From assembly GCF_000003815.2 (NCBI RefSeq), contig NC_049979.1:22538835-22602834 (forward strand): a stretch of 64,000 bases of DNA, read 5' to 3'. Both the position numbers and the translations under genes were made by a program. Under the pieces are notes generated by a model. That model was given only the letters and a program-made list of their open reading frames with translations, was not told the DNA's origin and did no database searches. This document shows, in pieces, positions 61,901 through 64,000 of the stretch. Each line of letters begins with the position of its first letter. Position 1 is the first letter of the stretch. The stretch is from Branchiostoma floridae. Its lineage: Eukaryota > Chordata > Leptocardii > Amphioxiformes > Branchiostomatidae.

Positions 61901-63821
61901 NNNNNNNNNNNNNNNNNNNNNNNNNNNNNNNNNNNNNNNNNNNNNNNNNNNNNNNNNNNNNNNNNNNNNNNNNNNNNNNNNNNNNNNNNNNNNNNNNNNN
62001 NNNNNNNNNNNNNNNNNNNNNNNNNNNNNNNNNNNNNNNNNNNNNNNNNNNNNNNNNNNNNNNNNNNNNNNNNNNNNNNNNNNNNNNNNNNNNNNNNNNN
62101 NNNNNNNNNNNNNNNNNNNNNNNNNNNNNNNNNNNNNNNNNNNNNNNNNNNNNNNNNNNNNNNNNNNNNNNNNNNNNNNNNNNNNNNNNNNNNNNNNNNN
62201 NNNNNNNNNNNNNNNNNNNNNNNNNNNNNNNNNNNNNNNNNNNNNNNNNNNNNNNNNNNNNNNNNNNNNNNNNNNNNNNNNNNNNNNNNNNNNNNNNNNN
62301 NNNNNNNNNNNNNNNNNNNNNNNNNNNNNNNNNNNNNNNNNNNNNNNNNNNNNNNNNNNNNNNNNNNNNNNNNNNNNNNNNNNNNNNNNNNNNNNNNNNN
62401 NNNNNNNNNNNNNNNNNNNNNNNNNNNNNNNNNNNNNNNNNNNNNNNNNNNNNNNNNNNNNNNNNNNNNNNNNNNNNNNNNNNNNNNNNNNNNNNNNNNN
62501 NNNNNNNNNNNTGGTTGCTTCTAAGAATTTGCTTCCCCTGAAAAGTATTAGAGTCTTGTTTCGTACTAACATGCATTTTTGGTGTCATCTGATTTTACAA
62601 TTTAAGTACTTTTATTCTTGTTATATTATAAGAATATTCTGTTAATGATTTGGATCTCTTATCAATGTCCAAATTAAATGCTGAAAGCTTTGGGCTTTCC
62701 CTGCAACACGTTTGTTACTCTGATCATTATTAATCATTTTCTGTTGTCTTGTATGACTATGAGTGCAAAGTAACTTTATATTTGCCCCATGCTGTATCAG
62801 GCTGAGTTTGAAGCCAGGTTCACAGTGGAATGGCTGAAGAAAGTGCTGCAGTCCATCGCTGACAACGTGCTGTCAGACCTCATCCTGCCGTGGCTCAGGG
62901 GGGACTTCGTACCCTTCGTACTCAGGGTCCTCCCAGAGGGACGGGTGAGGAATACAGGCTGTGACTTCGTGTCTTTTTGTTTGTTATAACCACCTTCAGG
63001 CATGCTGCTGCACAGCACACCATTTTTCTAAAGTATGCTGCTATAGGGATTTGAACCCCCAATCCTTAGATTCTAAGTCAACAGCCCTAACCACAAGACC
63101 ACGTTGTCACATCTTTGCTACAAGGTTACCATACATACATGTAGTGTAGAGGCTGCCAGTTCATGCATATTAGAACATATGAAGCAGTTTGTGGATTTTT
63201 ATCACAATTTTCTTCATTAGGCATTTACCATCAGTGCTTTGAAGAACACTGCCCATTTTACATAAAGTAAGACAGTCCATTTTGCTGCATGTGGTAACAG
63301 AAGTACATTTTTTTACTTGTGCCAAAGGTTGCCATTCTTGACATGCCATCAAAGTACTTCTACTGTTTTTGCAGGCTGTTCTTGCACAGTGGTTGGAACA
63401 GAGGGCCCGGAATTTGGAACTTTCAGAGAAGGTTTGACAGTGTTTATTGTTTTGTTTCAGCCTCATTTATGTCTGAGACTGACATGTGGTACCAAAAACC
63501 AGTGAGAACTTACATTGTAGATAACATCATAATTTTTATTCTCTATTTTGGGATATATATAGATTGTTACTACATGTATTTTCAATGTTTAAACACCTTC
63601 CATACCATGATTGAGGGACGATACATGTACATCAGTGCACCTGTTCCCAAAGACGAATTTCAAGAATGGTCTTTTAACTGACTATATCTTAATGTTTCCT
63701 GTAGTCTGGCTGGCCTGAGAATGGACTAGCCATGGCAGAGCTGATGGTGAAGGTGGGAGGGAGGCAGGCTGAGTGGGAGAACGGCAAAATGTTGCTGACT
63801 CCTGCACAACTGGTTACCCAG
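50056..63821 (+). CDS. KNTC1: KNTC1 (Rod), kinetochore RZZ complex subunit, N-terminal part; runs off the right edge
   Basis: Rod, with ZW10 and Zwilch, recruits dynein and Mad1-Mad2 to unattached kinetochores and sustains the spindle checkpoint. Start ccaccATG with MPWDDIEVG, followed by GPGLYQVDTL as in the family N-terminus. Early exons form an N-terminal beta-propeller (AASSQLGLCLVADCQV, DSLFLLIGESSGTLHMM, DSYDLTILTSDGRLVRF). Diagnostic later blocks are LRCLTEALPDTRF, HRLLHKKQYEEALKFA, ELDVELVYKVKAQDIL and QWLEQRARNLEL with GWPENGL. Exons 1-10 join without a frame break (932 nt, about 310 aa). The window covers roughly the first third of a protein that is about 2200 aa in human. Coding sequence is missing in the N-gaps at 56335-57104 and 61855-62511. 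Confidence 0.95.
50425..50638. mobile_element. 214-bp MITE with TTACTGTAAATGCA termini
   Basis: Begins ttactgtaaatgcattta and ends tctgcatttacagtaa. The termini are inverted, and the interior repeats ttcgcggtgg / ccaccgcgaa in both orientations, so the whole element can fold on itself. It lies in KNTC1 intron 1. A second, decayed copy is at 48085. Confidence 0.9.
51118..51413 (+). mobile_element. SINE with a 5S rRNA-derived head, KNTC1 intron 2
   Basis: The first ~110 bp match the 5S rRNA layout: gtcttggattacgacc, ctcgaaagttaagcaacg (A-box region) and acagtacttggatgggag (C-box region), with enough substitutions to rule out a working 5S gene. A body follows with gagggacgtaaaacgggggt and gcctcattagagtcattacc, then a tattattatcattattatt tail. 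A 5S head plus unrelated body plus simple-repeat tail is the structure of SINE3-type elements. Confidence 0.85.
52675..53067. mobile_element. 393-bp element with perfect 34-bp terminal inverted repeats
   Basis: 52675-52708 and 53034-53067 are exact reverse complements over 34 bp (termini aggcctagg; eight A, then tgttgtgtttcctgttt). Both ends also have tagggtcgg(t/c)agg just inside, in direct orientation. It lies in KNTC1 intron 5, with no coding potential. The perfect arms suggest recent origin or conversion. Confidence 0.9.
54823..55430. repeat. 99-bp direct repeats flanking a LINE fragment
   Basis: 54823-54921 and 55332-55430 are about 98 percent identical (two differences over 99 bp: gttctgtttgctttcac ... 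gcagcccttaagtattga). They bracket exactly the 410-bp LINE scrap at 54922-55331. Confidence 0.9.
54922..55331 (-). mobile_element. LINE fragment (C-terminal part of ORF2), both ends missing
   Basis: Minus-strand reading: ISLDTKLRLYNSIVLPTAVY, YASETWKSSARLNKKLDVF, HQRNLRKILKVRWQEHITNE, EILRRANTQPLS, RMQLAGHILRLPNHR, GKRKRGGPKNTWRRTFNEDL. It is the LINE segment after the reverse transcriptase core, fully open over 130 residues, so young. Neither the 5' part nor the 3' UTR is present. Confidence 0.9.
55752..55818 (-). mobile_element. tRNA-derived SINE head next to KNTC1 exon 10
   Basis: On the minus strand: ggtggtcttgtgagcaaggt (A-box region), gttgactttgag, then a ggattcaaatcc B-box. The same family appears at 59775 and 63044. 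Its 5' end lies 12 bp from the exon 10 acceptor. Confidence 0.6.
56335..57104. other. Assembly gap (770 N) inside KNTC1
   Basis: It hides at least the 5' part of the exon ending at 57201 and the partner of exon 10. Confidence 0.99.
57105..63821 (+). CDS. KNTC1: KNTC1 exons after the first gap (partial)
   Basis: 57105-57201 (5' end lost in the gap), 57388-57440, 58186-58327, 58627-58752, 59442-59531, 60004-60075, 60383-60444, then a break, 62801-62944, 63375-63431, 63705-63821. Phases agree except between 60444 (leaves phase 2) and 62801 (enters phase 0), so at least one exon must lie in the 657-N gap 61855-62511. Comparison with the human protein suggests about 35-40 residues are missing there. 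The last exon ends with a proper donor (cag|gtaact) and the gene continues beyond the window. Confidence 0.93.
57207..57242 (+). repeat. (TCAA)n tetranucleotide repeat beside a KNTC1 donor
   Basis: tcaatcaatcaatcagtcaa and further units start five bases after the donor site at 57202. Confidence 0.9.
57915..58018. repeat. CA-rich microsatellite
   Basis: Interrupted (CA)n tracts at about 57915-57930 and 57988-58016, in a KNTC1 intron. Confidence 0.85.
58842..59221. mobile_element. 380-bp element with ~40-bp terminal inverted repeats
   Basis: Left end ctgaggccacaccaattt, then atttgttgcttct. The right end is its reverse complement with two mismatches (ends tgtggcctcag at 59221). Non-coding, inside a KNTC1 intron. 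The sequence differs from the 52675 element, so this is a second family of similar size. Confidence 0.85.
59601..59762. other. Assembly gap (162 N) in a KNTC1 intron
   Basis: Phases on both sides agree (59531 leaves phase 0, 60004 enters phase 0), so no exon need be missing here. Confidence 0.99.
59775..59815 (-). mobile_element. tRNA-derived SINE head, truncated by the gap
   Basis: Minus strand aggtggtcttgtggttacgg, the A-box part of the family seen at 55752 and 63044. Confidence 0.5.
60702..61462. mobile_element. hAT-like non-autonomous transposon
   Basis: Termini cagggctcgaaatac and gtatttcgagccctg are exact 15-bp inverted repeats, with subterminal gtgcaagt / acttgcac repeats in both orientations. 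The 8-bp aatacaat lies at 61463-61470 directly after the right end and at 60691-60698, three bases before the left end. CAGGG-type ends with an 8-bp duplication fit the hAT superfamily. A 160-residue open frame inside (60904-61386) shows no transposase motif. Confidence 0.8.
61463..61740 (+). mobile_element. LINE 3' end (plus strand), split by the hAT-like element
   Basis: Reads ISLWNDLPPYIKSLPNISRF, KKAMYQVFSSQ and stop. This is the 'lWN.LP..ik..ps...FKk.l' C-terminus of CR1/L2-type LINEs, followed by a 3' UTR ending in ggaataaaggaaataaagga, a typical short-repeat tail. Confidence 0.8.
61855..62511. other. Assembly gap (657 N) inside KNTC1
   Basis: At least one KNTC1 exon must be here, because the flanking exon phases disagree (2 versus 0). 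Confidence 0.99.
63044..63112 (-). mobile_element. tRNA-derived SINE head in a KNTC1 intron
   Basis: Minus strand: gtggtcttgtggttagggct (A-box), gttgacttagaatcta, gggggttcaaatccc (B-box). It is the best preserved of three related copies here. Confidence 0.65.
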
Positions 63822-64000
63822 GTAACTGTACTATACCCTCTCCATACACTCAGCACAAAAAGTTTGGAAACATAGATTTGATCAATCATCTTTATTGTTG
63901 CTTTTTCAATTTTATAGTATTATGTATCATGTTTTTTATTTTCATGTCAAAACAGTCTAAAAGTATACTGATTTTAGTGGCATTCAAACCATTTTACCCT

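Noticed and set aside
63044-63112. A tRNA gene on the minus strand
   Set aside because: A- and B-box-like sequences are present, but the arms do not pair into a cloverleaf, and related sequences recur at 55752 and 59775 in SINE fashion. The same reasoning was applied to 27088-27262.
1-64000. CRISPR arrays, bacterial operons, phage or integron structures
   Set aside because: Spliced genes, poly(A) retroelements and animal protein families show this is eukaryotic nuclear DNA. The only regular arrays are a minisatellite and a satellite.

Overview
The window is animal nuclear DNA, very probably from a lancelet (Branchiostoma). It is intron-rich, with GT-AG introns, AT-rich non-coding sequence, many decayed non-LTR retrotransposons, tRNA- and 5S-headed SINEs and short inverted-repeat elements. 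Its three well-supported genes are chordate-like in exon structure. The species call is an inference. Five N-gaps are present: 553-733, 24642-24741, 56335-57104, 59601-59762 and 61855-62511.

Layout. From 1 to about 26.3 kb I find no intact gene. The region holds LINE remnants (mostly on the minus strand), a decayed CACTA/tnp2-type transposase, a 163-bp tandem array that runs into a 0.6-0.75 kb tandem duplication, several local duplications, and weak traces of a possible spliced minus-strand gene at 2.0-3.1 kb.

The gene-rich part starts at 26357. ZFYVE19 (ANCHR, the abscission-checkpoint FYVE protein) runs on the plus strand at 26357-33158 in 11 exons that join without a frame break (422 aa). 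It converges on a complete minus-strand TAM-family receptor tyrosine kinase (Tyro3/Axl/Mer) at 34907-48977: 20 exons, 842 aa, with signal peptide, two Ig, two FN3, a membrane segment and an intact kinase. That gene lies head to head, 1.1 kb apart, with KNTC1 (Rod, a subunit of the kinetochore RZZ complex) on the plus strand from 50056. KNTC1 runs off the right edge, and at least two stretches of its coding sequence are hidden in N-gaps.

The genes do not form a pathway. Two of them act in mitotic quality control: KNTC1 at the kinetochore checkpoint and ZFYVE19 at the abscission checkpoint. The TAM receptor is a cell-surface receptor. ZFYVE19 and TYRO3 both lie in human 15q15.1, so the adjacency here may be an old chordate linkage. 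The KNTC1 introns are rich in distinct mobile elements, some nested. I found no clearly new biological system; the strongest unusual signals are nested insertions, a false assembly gap, and unusual repeats.
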